Positions 1 through 9,710 of a DNA stretch of 64,000 bases are shown here, piece after piece. The notes under the pieces were generated by a model. It did not search any database, was not told the DNA's origin, and saw only the letters and a list, made by a program, of their open reading frames with translations. Numbering within the stretch: the stretch's first letter is position 1; the number at the start of each line of letters is the position of its first letter. The position numbers and the translations under genes were made by a program. The DNA is from Desulfosarcina cetonica JCM 12296 (GTDB lineage Bacteria > Desulfobacterota > Desulfobacteria > Desulfobacterales > Desulfosarcinaceae): NCBI RefSeq assembly GCF_001311845.1, contig NZ_BBCC01000004.1:26291-90290 (forward strand), written 5' to 3'.

Positions 1-1501
1 TCCTTGGGCTTGCGCTTTTTTTGATCACCCTGCTTTTTGTCGATCTGGATCCGGGAAAGCCGATTGTGACCCGCATGGCCGCGGTTGCGATGCTCATGGC
101 GGTGTGGTGGATCACCGACGCCATCCCCCTTTTGCCACCGCCTTATTGCCGATCATTCTTTACCCGCTGCTGGGCATCATGAAAGGCAAGGCCATCGCGC
201 CGATTTACGTCAACAGCACCATCTTCCTTTTCATCGGGGGGTTCATGATCGCGCTGACCATGGAACAGTGGAACCTCCACAAGCGGATGGCGCTTTTCAT
301 TATCCGCCTCATCGGCGGGGGCCCGGCGAGAATCATTTTGGGTTTCATGATCGCAGCGGGCTTTTTGTCCATGTGGATATCCAACACCGCCACCGCCATC
401 ATGATGGTTCCCATCGGGTTGGCCATTGTGTCCCAATTGGAGGCCAAGTTCGACATCGAGGAAACCCATAAATTTACCGTGGGGCTGATGCTCGGCATTG
501 CCTATGCCTGCTCGGTGGGGGGAATGGCCACACTGGTCGGCACCCCGCCCAATCTGTCGTTTTCAAGGATTTTCGAAATCACGTTTCCGACCGCCAAACC
601 CATCGCCTTTGGCACATGGTTCATCATGGGGCTTCCGCTGAGTGCAATCATGCTCGTCATTATCTGGGTTGTTCTCACGCGGGTGTTTTTCCGGGTTCCC
701 CCCCATGTAACGGTGGACAAGTCCATTGTGGGACGCGAATACAAAGAACTCGGCAAAATGAGTTACGAAGAGAGCGTCATACTGATCGTTTTTTCACTGA
801 CGGCCATTTTGTGGATTTTCAGAAAAAAGCTGAACATGGGCATTGTTTCCATTCCAGGCTGGTCTCAGCTGATTCCATATCCCGACATGATCGATGACGG
901 CACCGTGGCACTGTTTATGGCCATGCTGATGTTTCTGATTCCGGTTAAAGCCAGGGATGCGTCCTATCCCACCATCATGGGATCCGAAGTGATCAAAAAC
1001 ATCCCTTGGAACATCGTCTTGCTGTTCGGTGGTGGATTTGCCATGGCCAAAGGTTTCCAGGTTACCGGGCTTTCCGCGTTGATTGGAGAAAAATTTTCAG
1101 GACTTCAGGGAATGCATCCGATCATCATGATCATGATTATCTGTTTCGGGTTGACCTTTTTGACCGAGGTGACCTCCAATACCGCCACCACCCAGATGAT
1201 ACTGCCCATATTGGCCTCCTTGGCGATCGACATGCAGACCAACCCCCTGCTGCTAATGGTTCCGGCGACCCTTTCCGCCTCCTGCGCTTTTATGATGCCG
1301 GTGGCAACGCCGCCCAATGCCATCGTTTTTGGCAGCGGCCGCATCCGCATCGCGGAAATGGCCAAGGTCGGCATCTTTATCAATCTTATCGGTGTGTTGA
1401 TAATCAGCCTGTTTTTTTACTTTGTCGGGACCGCTCTGTTCTCAATTGACGCCAACCTTTTTCCGGAATGGGCCCGGATAGCCGGTTCCCTGACCAAATG
1501 A
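1..1501 (+). CDS. SLC13/DASS-family sodium:anion (probably dicarboxylate) symporter, 5' end cut by the window and frameshifted
   Basis: Multi-pass inner-membrane transporter of the divalent anion:sodium symporter family. Two copies of the family's SNT signature are visible (WISNTATAIMM early and TEVTSNTATTQM late), each in a re-entrant hairpin. In the structurally known relative VcINDY these loops bind Na+ and the substrate carboxylates. The reading frame enters from the left edge in frame 3 (ending WWITDAIPL) and continues in frame 2 (FATALLPIILYP). One base is therefore missing in the C5T4 run near 126-133. Succinate, fumarate or a related C4 acid is the likely substrate, although some members carry sulfate. 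The next gene, a binding protein, starts 11 bp downstream. Confidence 0.85.
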   Translation, partial: PWACAFFDHPAFCRSGSGKADCDPHGRGCDAHGGVVDHRRHPPFATALLPIILYPLLGIMKGKAIAPIYVNSTIFLFIGGFMIALTMEQWNLHKRMALFIIRLIGGGPARIILGFMIAAGFLSMWISNTATAIMMVPIGLAIVSQLEAKFDIEETHKFTVGLMLGIAYACSVGGMATLVGTPPNLSFSRIFEITFPTAKPIAFGTWFIMGLPLSAIMLVIIWVVLTRVFFRVPPHVTVDKSIVGREYKELGKMSYEESVILIVFSLTAILWIFRKKLNMGIVSIPGWSQLIPYPDMIDDGTVALFMAMLMFLIPVKARDASYPTIMGSEVIKNIPWNIVLLFGGGFAMAKGFQVTGLSALIGEKFSGLQGMHPIIMIMIICFGLTFLTEVTSNTATTQMILPILASLAIDMQTNPLLLMVPATLSASCAFMMPVATPPNAIVFGSGRIRIAEMAKVGIFINLIGVLIISLFFYFVGTALFSIDANLFPEWARIAGSLTK

Positions 1502-1511
1502 GGGAGATCGC

Positions 1512-2708
1512 GTGATGCGCAAAACCTGCGTTACCTATGTCAGCCTATGTTTTTTGGCGGCTTGCCTCATGGGCTCGGTGGCCTCCATTTGCGCGGCCTC
1601 CCAGCCGGTTGTCATCGGGGTGCCGGTCCCGCTGAGCGGTCAGTTGGAAGCCTTCGGACAGATGATGAAAAACGCCTTTGAGATGGCTGTCGAAGATGTC
1701 AATCGTGCCGGTGACATCCATGGCCGCTCCGTTGAGCTCCGGTTTGCCGATGACCGGGGCGATGCCGCCAGGGTAGACGACGCCTATCGGCGCATGGCAT
1801 CGGCCGGGGCCGTTATGCTCGTGGGCGGCTACGCCAGTGACGCCACTTACCGGATGGCCAGAATGGCTGAAAGCGGAGACCTTCCCTTCCTCGTTTGCAC
1901 GGCATCGGCAGACAAGATCACCCAACGCGGGTGGACCAACATTTACCGGTTGAATCCACCCATCAGCGAATATACCCAGGGCCTTGAAGATTTCTGGATT
2001 AAAAATTTCAAACCCAAATCCATGGCCATTTTGCATGAAGATAGCATGTTCGGCACAGAAGGCGCCCTGCGGATGATGGAATTTTGTCGCGAGCAGGCCA
2101 TCGAGATTATCACCCATATCGGCTATGACCGAGTGACGCTGACGCCGGCCCGTTTGCGTTCCCGCCTGGCCCCCTTGACCTTCGAGCCACCCGACGTGAT
2201 TTACATGATTTCGTATTTTGAAGATGCACTAATGCTGGTAAAAAGCATAAAGGCCTTGGGGATCGATTCCATGCTTTGCGGCGGCGGCGGCGGATTTACA
2301 CTGGCGGCATTTGCCCAAGCAGCTGGTGCAGACGCCGATCTTCTTTTGACTGCCGCGTTATGGTCCGATCAGGTGGATACCCTCGACAACGGTTCCTTTC
2401 ACAAAAGATATGCGCAACGCTTCGGGCACAAGGCGGATTACCATGGTGCAGAGGCATACTCGGCATTGATGGTTGCCGCCGAAGCATTGAGAACGGCGAA
2501 GTCATTTGCGCCGCATGACATTCGCCAGGCACTGAACTGCATTTATATGAAAACCCCGTTTGGTCCGGTTAAATTCTATTCTCACGAGGATTTTGAGCGC
2601 CAAAACAATATCCATACATTGGTGCTGCAAATCATCAACGGTAGATATGAAACCGTGTGGCCGCCCGATAAGGCATCGGCCGGTTTTATCCTGCCCAAAA
2701 GGGATTGA
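1512..2708 (+). CDS. Periplasmic ligand-binding protein, LivK/Peripla_BP_6 type
   Basis: 398-residue type I periplasmic binding protein like the branched-chain amino acid/amide ABC-transporter receptors. The N-terminus is a typical export signal (MMRKTCVTYVSLCFLAAC) whose LAAC could be a lipobox, although Ala-X-Ala-type cleavage further on is also possible. The mature part opens with VVIGVPVPLSGQ and ANDVNRAG-like sequence (AVEDVNRAG), both typical of the family. The start is GTG 1512 or ATG 1515 behind AGGGAG. No permease or ATPase genes are adjacent. It instead follows the SLC13 transporter by 11 bp and precedes a universal stress protein, so it may be an extracytoplasmic sensor or feed a transporter encoded elsewhere. 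The ligand is unknown. Confidence 0.8.
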   Translation: MMRKTCVTYVSLCFLAACLMGSVASICAASQPVVIGVPVPLSGQLEAFGQMMKNAFEMAVEDVNRAGDIHGRSVELRFADDRGDAARVDDAYRRMASAGAVMLVGGYASDATYRMARMAESGDLPFLVCTASADKITQRGWTNIYRLNPPISEYTQGLEDFWIKNFKPKSMAILHEDSMFGTEGALRMMEFCREQAIEIITHIGYDRVTLTPARLRSRLAPLTFEPPDVIYMISYFEDALMLVKSIKALGIDSMLCGGGGGFTLAAFAQAAGADADLLLTAALWSDQVDTLDNGSFHKRYAQRFGHKADYHGAEAYSALMVAAEALRTAKSFAPHDIRQALNCIYMKTPFGPVKFYSHEDFERQNNIHTLVLQIINGRYETVWPPDKASAGFILPKRD

Positions 2709-2729
2709 ACCCAGGGAGGGAGGGAACCC

Positions 2730-3203
2730 ATGCATGACATCCGAAAAATACTGGTCGGCTGTGACTGTTCCCGCTATGCCAAGGATGTGCTGGCATACGC
2801 CGCCCGTTTAGCCGAAAGTTTCGAAGCAGCGCTTGTGGTTGTCAACGTCATCAACAAGCGGGATATCGATACGATTCTCAAGGTGGCCGAAGGTCAGTTT
2901 GACCGCCAAATCGAACAATATGTACAAAAAAGCGCGGCGTCTTATGTTGAGCAGGTAAAGAAGGACCGCACGCGTCAGATTGACGAAATGCTGAAGAGCA
3001 TAAGTCGCGCCCATCCGTCACCCAAAATTGTATTCCGGTTGGGCGTGCCTTTTCTTGAGCTGATCGAAGCCATCAAAGAGGAAAACGCAGACTTGATGGT
3101 CATGGGCAAAAAGGGCCGCGACGACCTTGCTGGTGTTCTTTTCGGGTCCAATGCCGAAAGGCTCTTCCGCCGCTGCCCCGTGCCATTATTAAGCATCCGG
3201 TAA
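2730..3203 (+). CDS. Universal stress protein (UspA family)
   Basis: 157-residue single-domain UspA-like protein. It begins with the first beta strand [23 protein letters not shown] and ends with the nucleotide-binding loop region [34 protein letters not shown], which matches the G-2x-G-9x-G-(S/T) ATP-binding signature. Cytoplasmic; the members that bind ATP are usually involved in stress or energy-state responses. It lies 21 bp after the periplasmic binding protein, so the SLC13 gene, the binding protein and this gene probably form one operon. USP genes are often placed next to transporters in anaerobes. Nothing indicates the specific stimulus. Confidence 0.85.
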   Translation: MHDIRKILVGCDCSRYAKDVLAYAARLAESFEAALVVVNVINKRDIDTILKVAEGQFDRQIEQYVQKSAASYVEQVKKDRTRQIDEMLKSISRAHPSPKIVFRLGVPFLELIEAIKEENADLMVMGKKGRDDLAGVLFGSNAERLFRRCPVPLLSIR

Positions 3204-3235
3204 TCAAGAACGTTTCTGAAACTTGACGAATTCGT

Positions 3236-3370
3236 AGGACGTCGTTTTGTCGTTTTGGGGACTCGTGTCGTTTTGGACGTCGTTTTGGGGACGGGGATGT
3301 TTTTATGCGTTCCACCCCCCCTTAAAGAAAAGACGTCGATAGATCAAAACGCATAAAACATCCCCGTCCC
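3236..3370. repeat. REP-like palindromic element with direct repeats
   Basis: Two 23-24-base arms, at 3288-3311 and 3348-3370, are inverted copies of each other (core GGGACGGGGATG, then T-run, then ATGCGTT; one extra T in the left arm). They flank a 36-base loop. Just upstream the motif GTCGTTTTGGGGAC occurs at about 3249-3262 and again at about 3279-3292, with shorter GTCGTTTTG copies between. This layout resembles REP/BIME elements mobilised by REP-associated tyrosine transposases, but no such transposase gene is in the window. It may also end transcription of the upstream operon. Confidence 0.7.
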
Positions 3371-3490
3371 ATTTTTCCCGCCCGCCGAAGCCGGGATGAT
3401 TATTTTGGTCAAATGACCTTAATTGTCCTTGACAACCGGTATTATAACTTTTATTTTTTAATCAAAAGACCATTACTATGAGGTTGAACC

Positions 3491-3822
3491 GTGCCCAGAC
3501 CCAAAAAGCCCAGGTTTGTTTCCAGTTATCCGACCATCGCCGCCTTTGTCCCCCAGGGGATGCCGATCTCCGGCGAGCTGATGTTGTCCGTTGAAGAACT
3601 GGAGGCAATTCGTTTAAGCGATTTCGAGTGCTTGGATCAGGAATCGGCAGCCAACCTCATGCAGGTGTCCCGGCAGACGTATGGCAGAATTCTGGCCACG
3701 GCCCGCCATATCGTTGGCGAGGCATTGGTTACCGGCAAAGCCTCAGGGTCAGCGGTGGAAATTATGCCATGCGGGGCGGCGGCAGACGCCACCGCCGACG
3801 GCGGGGCAGGATGGATGAGTAA
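3491..3822 (+). CDS. UPF0251/DUF134 family putative DNA-binding protein, frameshifted
   Basis: Starts MPRPKKPRFV and carries the DUF134 core: VEELEAIRLSDFECLDQE followed by a helix-turn-helix-like AANLMQVSRQTYGRILATAR. After LVTGK the family reads ALRxxGGNY. Here that continuation (LRVSGGNYAMRG) is in the next frame, so one base is missing near 3744-3750. The corrected product is about 110 residues and ends at TAA 3822 with an Arg/Gly-rich tail. Uncorrected, the frame would run to 3970 across the next gene. DUF134 genes usually sit beside small DUF5320 proteins and NifX/NifB-like iron-molybdenum cofactor-binding proteins. The two Gly-rich genes downstream fit that; no NifX-like gene is present. 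Confidence 0.75.
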
Positions 3823-3860
3823 TCATCCGTGGGAAATGACCCAGAAAGGAGGTGAAAAAC

Positions 3861-4055
3861 ATGCCTCGAAGAGATGGAACCGGCCCGGACGGAAAGGGCC
3901 AGCAAGCCGGACGTGGACAAGGGCCGTGCGGGCAAAATCGTCCGACGCAAGGACAAGGTGGAAAACGTAGCGGGCGTGGCCAGGGCACAGGCGGCGGCAG
4001 GGGTCGCGGACAAGGCCAAGGTCGCGGTGGTGGTGGGCGCGGACAAAACCGTTAA
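3861..4055 (+). CDS. Small Gly/Arg/Gln-rich protein (DUF5320-like)
   Basis: 64-residue very basic, low-complexity protein beginning MPRRDGTGPDGKGQQAGRG and ending in GQGR/GRGG repeats. The start is supported by a strong AAGGAGG at 3846-3852, eight bases before ATG 3861. Its N-terminus MPRRDGTGPxG is the hallmark of the small proteins encoded after DUF134 regulators in anaerobes, related to DUF5320. The function is not known. The next gene has the same opening style (MPGFDRSGPMGAGP). An overlapping frame on the same strand (3874-4095) reads as a shadow of this repetitive sequence. Confidence 0.55.
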   Translation: MPRRDGTGPDGKGQQAGRGQGPCGQNRPTQGQGGKRSGRGQGTGGGRGRGQGQGRGGGGRGQNR

Positions 4056-4150
4056 CGCTACCCAGGCTGACGTGATTTTACTCGCCGCCAACTAAAAACA
4101 GGATATGGCCATGTGTGCCATTACTCAACCCTAAACAAGGAGATACTATC

Positions 4151-4492
4151 ATGCCAGGATTTGACAGAAGTGGCCCCATGGGAGCCGGGCCGATGACCGG
4201 TGGCCGCCGAGGACAGTGCGGTGGCGGCCCATACGGCCGCCCCGTTAATATTGGCTATGGCGGAGGCAGGGGCATGGGATTCAGACACGGGTCTGGCGGC
4301 CGGGGACGGGGGCGCGGTTTCGGATATCGCGGATACGGCGGATATCCGGCACCACCCGCCTTCGGCGCCACCTATCCGGTGAGCAGTGCCGATGAAATGG
4401 CGATGCTCCAGGCCGAGGCCAATGCCATGAAAGCCTCGCTGGAATCCATCCAAAACCGGATCGCGGAGCTTGAAAAGGACGCATCCGAATAG
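4151..4492 (+). CDS. DUF5320 family small protein
   Basis: 113-residue protein opening MPGFDRSGPMGAGPMTGG, then a Gly/Arg/Tyr-rich stretch, then a C-terminal predicted helix/coiled coil (about residues 78-113) ending NRIAELEKDASE. This two-part layout is characteristic of DUF5320 proteins. They are common in sulfate reducers next to DUF134 and NifX-like genes; their role is undescribed. The start at 4151 is set by AAGGAG about ten bases upstream. It is probably co-transcribed with the two genes before it. A short GACCCCA/TGGGGTC hairpin at 4504-4523 follows the stop and could terminate this unit. Confidence 0.7.
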   Translation: MPGFDRSGPMGAGPMTGGRRGQCGGGPYGRPVNIGYGGGRGMGFRHGSGGRGRGRGFGYRGYGGYPAPPAFGATYPVSSADEMAMLQAEANAMKASLESIQNRIAELEKDASE

Positions 4493-4574
4493 CAGTTGAT
4501 AGTGACCCCACGATCATGGGGTCTACCCCATCTACCGTGACCGCATTCAATGGGTACAGATCGCCTATAGGCAC

Positions 4575-4604
4575 AAAAAAGGAGGGGCACCCTCATGCCC
4601 CTCC
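4575..4604. terminator. Rho-independent terminator for the apr-qmo strand
   Basis: GGAGGGGCA (4581-4589) pairs with TGCCCCTCC (4596-4604) around a 6-base loop. On the minus strand the hairpin is followed by six T residues (A-run at 4575-4580). It lies 27 bases beyond the qmoC stop codon, so it ends the qmo transcript. Confidence 0.8.
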
Positions 4605-4630
4605 TTCTACCCCATGTACTACCCCAGTGT

Positions 4631-5779
4631 TTATTTACGGCCGCTGTACTCCTGATAGGTCATGGCCACCGTCCGGTAGACGATGTGGGCCAGCTTGGAG
4701 AAGGGCGTGTAGGCGAAAAGCGTCCAAATCGTGATCAGGTGCAGATAGTAGATGATGGCCGACATCCCGTACATCCCGCCCAGGCGCAACATCTGGGTCA
4801 GCATGCCGGTGATGCCCAGGGCCAACACCAGTCCGACCAAATACCAATCCCAGTAGCTGGACAACTGGTCTTTCTTGCCCAGCCGGTTTTTCAGCAACAG
4901 GATACCGCCGATAACCAGGGAGATCCCGGCGACGTTGCCCAACCATTTGACCGGGTTGATCTGCTGATAGGGGCCTTCGATGTGGAAAATCCACTCGGCC
5001 GCGAAAAAGCAGTTGGTCACGATAAAAAGGCCGATGAAACCAAAGAGCACCATCATGTGCGCCGTGGAACGATCCTGGTTCTCACCGCACTCGTTGAACC
5101 GGTCGTGTCGCAAAATCGTCGGCACGACCTTGATCAAGGCCTGGATGAAACCGGCCGGATCGATTTTATCTTTGTTGGTCTTGCCCTCTTTCAGGGCATT
5201 GGCGTGCATGTCGGCCAAAAAGCGCTTGAGCCCCAAGGCAAAAACCGCCACCGCACCGAAGAAGGTGGGAATCATGATGATGTCCACCAAGTAGTTGCCG
5301 ATATAGTCGGCTTGCCACAGATGATCGCCGCTGGGCGCGAAATTAAGCCAGTCAACGCCGACCATCTTGAGCAACAGGCCCACGACCAGGAAAATGGCCG
5401 CCGGAATGGCCAGCAGGATGGGCAGTTTCTTGGGATCGCTGACCATCTTGGCGATGGCCTTGGGCGTGGCGTACTCAATCACCGTCGCCGCGCGCACGGC
5501 GGCCAGAACTTCGCCGGGGTGGGCGCCGCGGGGACACAGGGTGGAGCAATCACCGCAGTTGTGGCACAGCCAGACGTCGCCGTTGCCGATCAAGCGATCC
5601 TTCAAGCCCCAGGAAGTAGCGATCATCTCCTTGCGGGGAAACGGTTTGGTATCCGGAGAGATCGGACACGCCACCGAGCAGGTGGCGCACTGGAAACATT
5701 TTTTGACATCGGCGCCACCCAGCCGGCTCACTTCTTCAATAAAACTCACATCAGGATTGACCAGATATGAATCCGCCAT
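4631..5779 (-). CDS. qmoC: QmoC, membrane subunit of the quinone-interacting oxidoreductase complex
   Basis: 382-residue fusion of an HdrC-like ferredoxin domain and an HdrE/NarI-like cytochrome b membrane domain. Two [4Fe-4S] motifs stand near the N-terminus: CFQCATCSVACP and CHNCGDCSTLCP. About six hydrophobic segments follow, with His residues suited to heme b ligation. QmoC anchors the Qmo complex and takes electrons from menaquinol for transfer through QmoAB to APS reductase. The start at 5779 (MADSYLVNP) is preceded by GAGGAGG; the longer frame from 5794 has no such site. It is the last gene of the apr-qmo cluster and is followed by a terminator. Confidence 0.95.
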   Translation of the reverse strand: MADSYLVNPDVSFIEEVSRLGGADVKKCFQCATCSVACPISPDTKPFPRKEMIATSWGLKDRLIGNGDVWLCHNCGDCSTLCPRGAHPGEVLAAVRAATVIEYATPKAIAKMVSDPKKLPILLAIPAAIFLVVGLLLKMVGVDWLNFAPSGDHLWQADYIGNYLVDIIMIPTFFGAVAVFALGLKRFLADMHANALKEGKTNKDKIDPAGFIQALIKVVPTILRHDRFNECGENQDRSTAHMMVLFGFIGLFIVTNCFFAAEWIFHIEGPYQQINPVKWLGNVAGISLVIGGILLLKNRLGKKDQLSSYWDWYLVGLVLALGITGMLTQMLRLGGMYGMSAIIYYLHLITIWTLFAYTPFSKLAHIVYRTVAMTYQEYSGRK

Positions 5780-5844
5780 TGATAACCTCCTCACTTGGAC
5801 AAAAGGGTAAGCAGGGCGCCGGACGACACCCTGCCCTCATATCA

Positions 5845-8189
5845 TTAGTTGGCTAGAAACTTAAACGGGTTCGGGCCAAGCGCCTCAATGGATTCCACGA
5901 AATCGTTGATGATCTTGGGAACCTTGTCGTAGTCGTCAATGGCGACCTCAAACTGGGCCACCCGCTCGTTTTCCAAGGCCAGGCTGGCCAGCGCATCACC
6001 GATTTTTTCATTCGGATGTCCGCCAGTTCGGAGCCCTTGACGAAGTGACACTGGTAGTCATCGCCATGCTTGCAGCCCAACAGGAAGACACCGTCCATGC
6101 CCTGGGACAGGGCATCCTTGATCCAGATGACGTTCATGGAGCCCAGGCACCGAATCGGAATAATGCGCACATCCGCCGAATACCCCATGCGATTCAAACC
6201 GGTCATATCCAGTGCCGGATAGGCGTCGTTCTCGCAGACCAGGCCCAGGATGCGTAGCGGGGGTTCGGTGTAATCGTCTTCGGAGGGCACCTTGATGGAT
6301 TTGACCATCGAACCAATGCTGTCGATGTTGTAGTCGGCAAACCCGATGATACGCTCGGGGCAGGCGCCCATGCAGGTACCGCAGCGGCGGCAGCGCGTGG
6401 GATTGGGTTTCGGGGTCCCCTTTTCGTCATCGTCCAGGGCGCCGAAAGGACACTCTTCCGTGCAGCGCTTGCATTGGGTGCAGCGCTGGAAGAAGAAGTC
6501 CGGGAAGGTCATGTCACCGGAACGCGGATGGACGCTGACGCCGCGGTTAACCGATTCGAGGCATTGGATCGCCTTGAGAGCGGCGCCGGAGGCGTCTTCC
6601 ATGGCCTCTTCCATGGTCATGGAGCGACGGATGGCACCGGCGGCGTATATACCGGTCCGCTGGGTTTCGTAGGGGAAGCAGATGAAGTTGGAGTCCACAT
6701 AGCTGTTGAACAGACCGATATCGCGGAAGCCGGGGCCCTGGCGGTAGGCCAGGTTGACCACCGGATCGTCCTTGGTCACCGGTACCATACCGGCACCGAG
6801 GACCACCACATCGGCCTTGACCTGCAGCTTTTCGCCCAACAGGGTGTTCTCGGCTTCCACGATCATGCCGTCGCCGTTCTTGGTCACGCTCATCACCGCG
6901 CCCTTGGTCATGAAAATACCCGGATCCTGCTGAAGCCCTTTGTAGAACAGCTCGGAGAATCCCGGTGTGCGCATGTGCTGATAAAAAATGAAGGCTTTGC
7001 CATCCTCCGCGTAATCCTCACGGACGTACTTGGCCTGTTTCAGCGAAACCATGCTGGTCACGGCACCGGCATAGGCAAAATCGCCGTCCGACTCACCCTT
7101 GCCCGGGCTCTGCACGAAGACGACCGATTTGGCGGGCTGACCGTCGGACGGACGCACGATTTTGCCGGCCTTGGCGATCTCTTCAAACTGGGCGTTGGTG
7201 AGAACGTCGGGGAGCTCGCCATAACCCAGATGGCTGTAATCGCCCTTCTTTAGATCATCCGGACGCCAGCCGGCAGCCAGAATGACGGCACCGAAAAGCT
7301 CGCCGTCGGGATCGAGTTGCAGGATATCGTTTCTGCCTTCGTTGTAGGCCAAATAGGCTTCGCGCTGTTTCTCGACATCCAACTCCTTGCCGCTCTCATC
7401 GACCTTCATTTCGTCGGGCAGCGGGTAGGGGACGTCAAAGGGAATCTTCTCGCCCGGTTTTTTCAACGTCACCGTGAACTCACCCGGCTGGCCGGCGATA
7501 CGGGCCACCACGGTGCCGGTTTTGACGGTGATGTTGGGCATGGCCTCGACTTCCTTGATCTTGGCGGCCACGATCGGCTCGATCAAGCTGTCGTAGGGCG
7601 CCGCCACCGGCATCTGCTTTCTCACCTTGGCCGCATAGCCGCCCAAGCTGTCCGTCTTTTCAACGATGGTCACATCGTACCCCGTCTTGGCCGCATCGAT
7701 GGCCGCGCTCATACCGGTGATACCACCGCCCAGGACGAGAATTTTCTTGGATATATTTTCCAACAGAAAGGGCTCGGGAAGCTTGATTTTCTCGACCCGG
7801 ATCATGCCCATACGGATGTAGTCCTCAGCCATCATCTGGACGCGATCGAAGTTGTCCTCATCTTCCTTCTCTTCTTCGGTCAGCGCCGGAAACTCACTGC
7901 GCGGATGTGACCAGACCACCCCCTCGCGGAGGTTGACACGGTCGACGATGCAACCGTCGAAACGGAAGATGTCAAAGTTGACCCGGCGTGAGCAGGCACA
8001 GATAACCAACGAATTCGTGCCGTCGGCGATGTCTTTTTTAAGCAGTTCCACACCCTCCTGGCCACACAGAAAGGGATGGGTTTTGACAGGCACACCCTCG
8101 TCTTCGGGAACCCCGCACAGGGCCTTCACATCGAGTGATTCCCCGATGCCACAACCTTCGCAGATATACACACCATACTTTTTGTTCAT
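5845..8189 (-). CDS. qmoB: QmoB, HdrA/MvhD-like flavin iron-sulfur subunit, frameshifted near the C-terminus
   Basis: About 780 residues. Order: N-terminal segment with Cys residues, an HdrA-like FAD-binding GGGITGMSAAIDAA motif, two ferredoxin clusters (CTQCKRCTEECP and CRRCGTCMGACP), then an MvhD-like domain with Cys at VCEN, IRCLGS and LLGCKHGDDY. The MvhD-like end is typical of QmoB and absent from QmoA. The C-terminus switches frame near 6013: ELADIR must join NEKIGDALASLALENE, ending PFKFLAN at 5845. One base is missing. Start 8189 has GGAGG. QmoB is thought to pass electrons between QmoC and AprAB, possibly with electron confurcation. It begins 11 bases after the qmoA stop. Confidence 0.93.
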
Positions 8190-8199
8190 GGGTTACCTC

Positions 8200-9477
8200 C
8201 TACCTTTTCACCAGGGTTTGAATGGCTTTCAGGGCCATGCCGGTCGCATTCTGGTTGGATGAAATCACGTCTGCCGGCTTGTTGGCACAGCCGGCGGCAA
8301 ACATGCCGCCCTTGGCGTAGTCGTTGATGATGAAACCGTCATCATTGACATTGAGATCGGCGGGCAGTTTGGTGTTGGCGGCGGTGGGCTGCATGCCCGT
8401 GGCCAAAACGACCATCTCCACCGTCTGATGGATCTTCTCCCCGGTGACCGCATTTTCGGCAACCACGGTGATGTTCTTGGTATCTGGATCTTCGCTGACT
8501 TCGGCGACCTTGCCCTTGATCAGAATGACGTTTTCGTCTTCCTTGATCTTATTGTAGAATTTCTCGTACCGGTCGCCGGGCGAACGGATATCGATGTAAA
8601 AAATGTATACCTTGGTATCCGGATACTGCTCACGGATGTAGGTGGCGTGTTTGAGCGAAGCCATACAGCAGATGTAAGAACAGTAGGGCAGGTGATTCTC
8701 GTCACGGGAGCCGGCGCACTGGACGAAGGCCACGCTGGCCGGTGCCTTGTCGTCGGATGGGCGCTGGATCTTTCCCTGGGTGGGGCCGTTGTTGGACGCC
8801 AGGCGTTCGAGCATCATGTTGGTGACGATGTTGTCGTACTGGCCGAAGCCCAGATTGTCGATGCGGTGGGCATCGTAAGGCTCCCAACCGGTGGCCCAGA
8901 CGATGGCGCCCACGGGCAAGTCGACGGTCTTGGCCTGCATCTCAAGGTCCACGGCGTCGTATTTGCACGCTTCCTTGATTTTGGTGGCGTCGTCGGTGCC
9001 GATCACCTGGGGCGAAATGACATATTTTGCCGGAAAGGCCATTTGAAAGGGCAGGTAGGCGGCCTTGGTTCTGCACATGCCGAAGTTGTACTCGTCGGAG
9101 ACTTCGGTCTCGCAGGCCTCGCCGCAGGCGCCGCAGCAGGTGCAATTCTCATTCACGTAACGGGGATTAAGCTTGACACTGACTTTGTAGTTCCCGGGCC
9201 CGCCGTCGACGCTTTCCACTTCCGCCAGGGTGAACACTTTGATTCGGGGATTGTCCTTGATCCGCCGAAAGTTGATCTCAAGTCCGCAGGTCGGAGGACA
9301 TAGCTTGGGAAAGTATTGATTCAGCTGTGCAACTCTTCCGCCCAGATAAGGATTCTTTTCGACCAGATACACCTCATACCCCACTTCAGCGGCCTCAAGG
9401 GCCGTGGTCAGACCGGCGATGCCGCCACCGACCACCATAATGCTTCCACTCGCAGGGGCTGCTTTGTCGTTTGTCAT
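8200..9477 (-). CDS. qmoA: QmoA, HdrA-like flavoprotein subunit
   Basis: 425-residue FAD protein related to heterodisulfide reductase subunit A. It has an N-terminal Rossmann motif VVGGGIAGLTTALEAAEVGY and a Cys-rich CTCCGACGEACE segment. HdrA-type insertions follow (FVQCAGSRDENHLPYCSYICC) and the C-terminal FAD-binding motif MFAAGCANKPADVISS. It acts at the cytoplasmic face with QmoB and QmoC as electron donor to APS reductase. Start ATG 9477 (MTNDKAAP) is preceded by GGAGGGAT; the frame is open further upstream to 9639 but that part has no family similarity. First gene of qmoABC, 301 bases after aprA. Confidence 0.95.
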   Translation of the reverse strand: MTNDKAAPASGSIMVVGGGIAGLTTALEAAEVGYEVYLVEKNPYLGGRVAQLNQYFPKLCPPTCGLEINFRRIKDNPRIKVFTLAEVESVDGGPGNYKVSVKLNPRYVNENCTCCGACGEACETEVSDEYNFGMCRTKAAYLPFQMAFPAKYVISPQVIGTDDATKIKEACKYDAVDLEMQAKTVDLPVGAIVWATGWEPYDAHRIDNLGFGQYDNIVTNMMLERLASNNGPTQGKIQRPSDDKAPASVAFVQCAGSRDENHLPYCSYICCMASLKHATYIREQYPDTKVYIFYIDIRSPGDRYEKFYNKIKEDENVILIKGKVAEVSEDPDTKNITVVAENAVTGEKIHQTVEMVVLATGMQPTAANTKLPADLNVNDDGFIINDYAKGGMFAAGCANKPADVISSNQNATGMALKAIQTLVKR

Positions 9478-9710
9478 GCTATCCCTCCGTGCATCAACGT
9501 TTCTAAAAGGTAATGAATAAAATTGAGGATTTAACGGCCTTCGTTTCGGGTAATACCCTTTTATTGAAGCTGGAAACGGGGAACTGGAAACCACATTGCC
9601 GGCGGTGGCGGATCTCCAGGTGCCGGTTTCAGGCTCCAACGGCTATCCATCTGCCCTGCTCCAGATGGGTACTACCCGAGAGAAAATACGCTGCCAATTC
9701 GGTAATAAAA

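Noticed and set aside
3631..3970. Reading the DUF134 protein to 3970 as a natural C-terminal extension
   Set aside because: The conserved LRVSGGNY tail is in the other frame, so the long end is a frameshift artefact that overlaps the next gene.
4595..5770. 391-codon plus-strand frame opposite qmoC (also 10101-11786 opposite aprA, 49307-50548 opposite dsrA, 15670-16578 opposite the DHH gene)
   Set aside because: His/Gln/Gly/Asp-rich composition with no family features; these are antisense shadows of GC-rich real genes.
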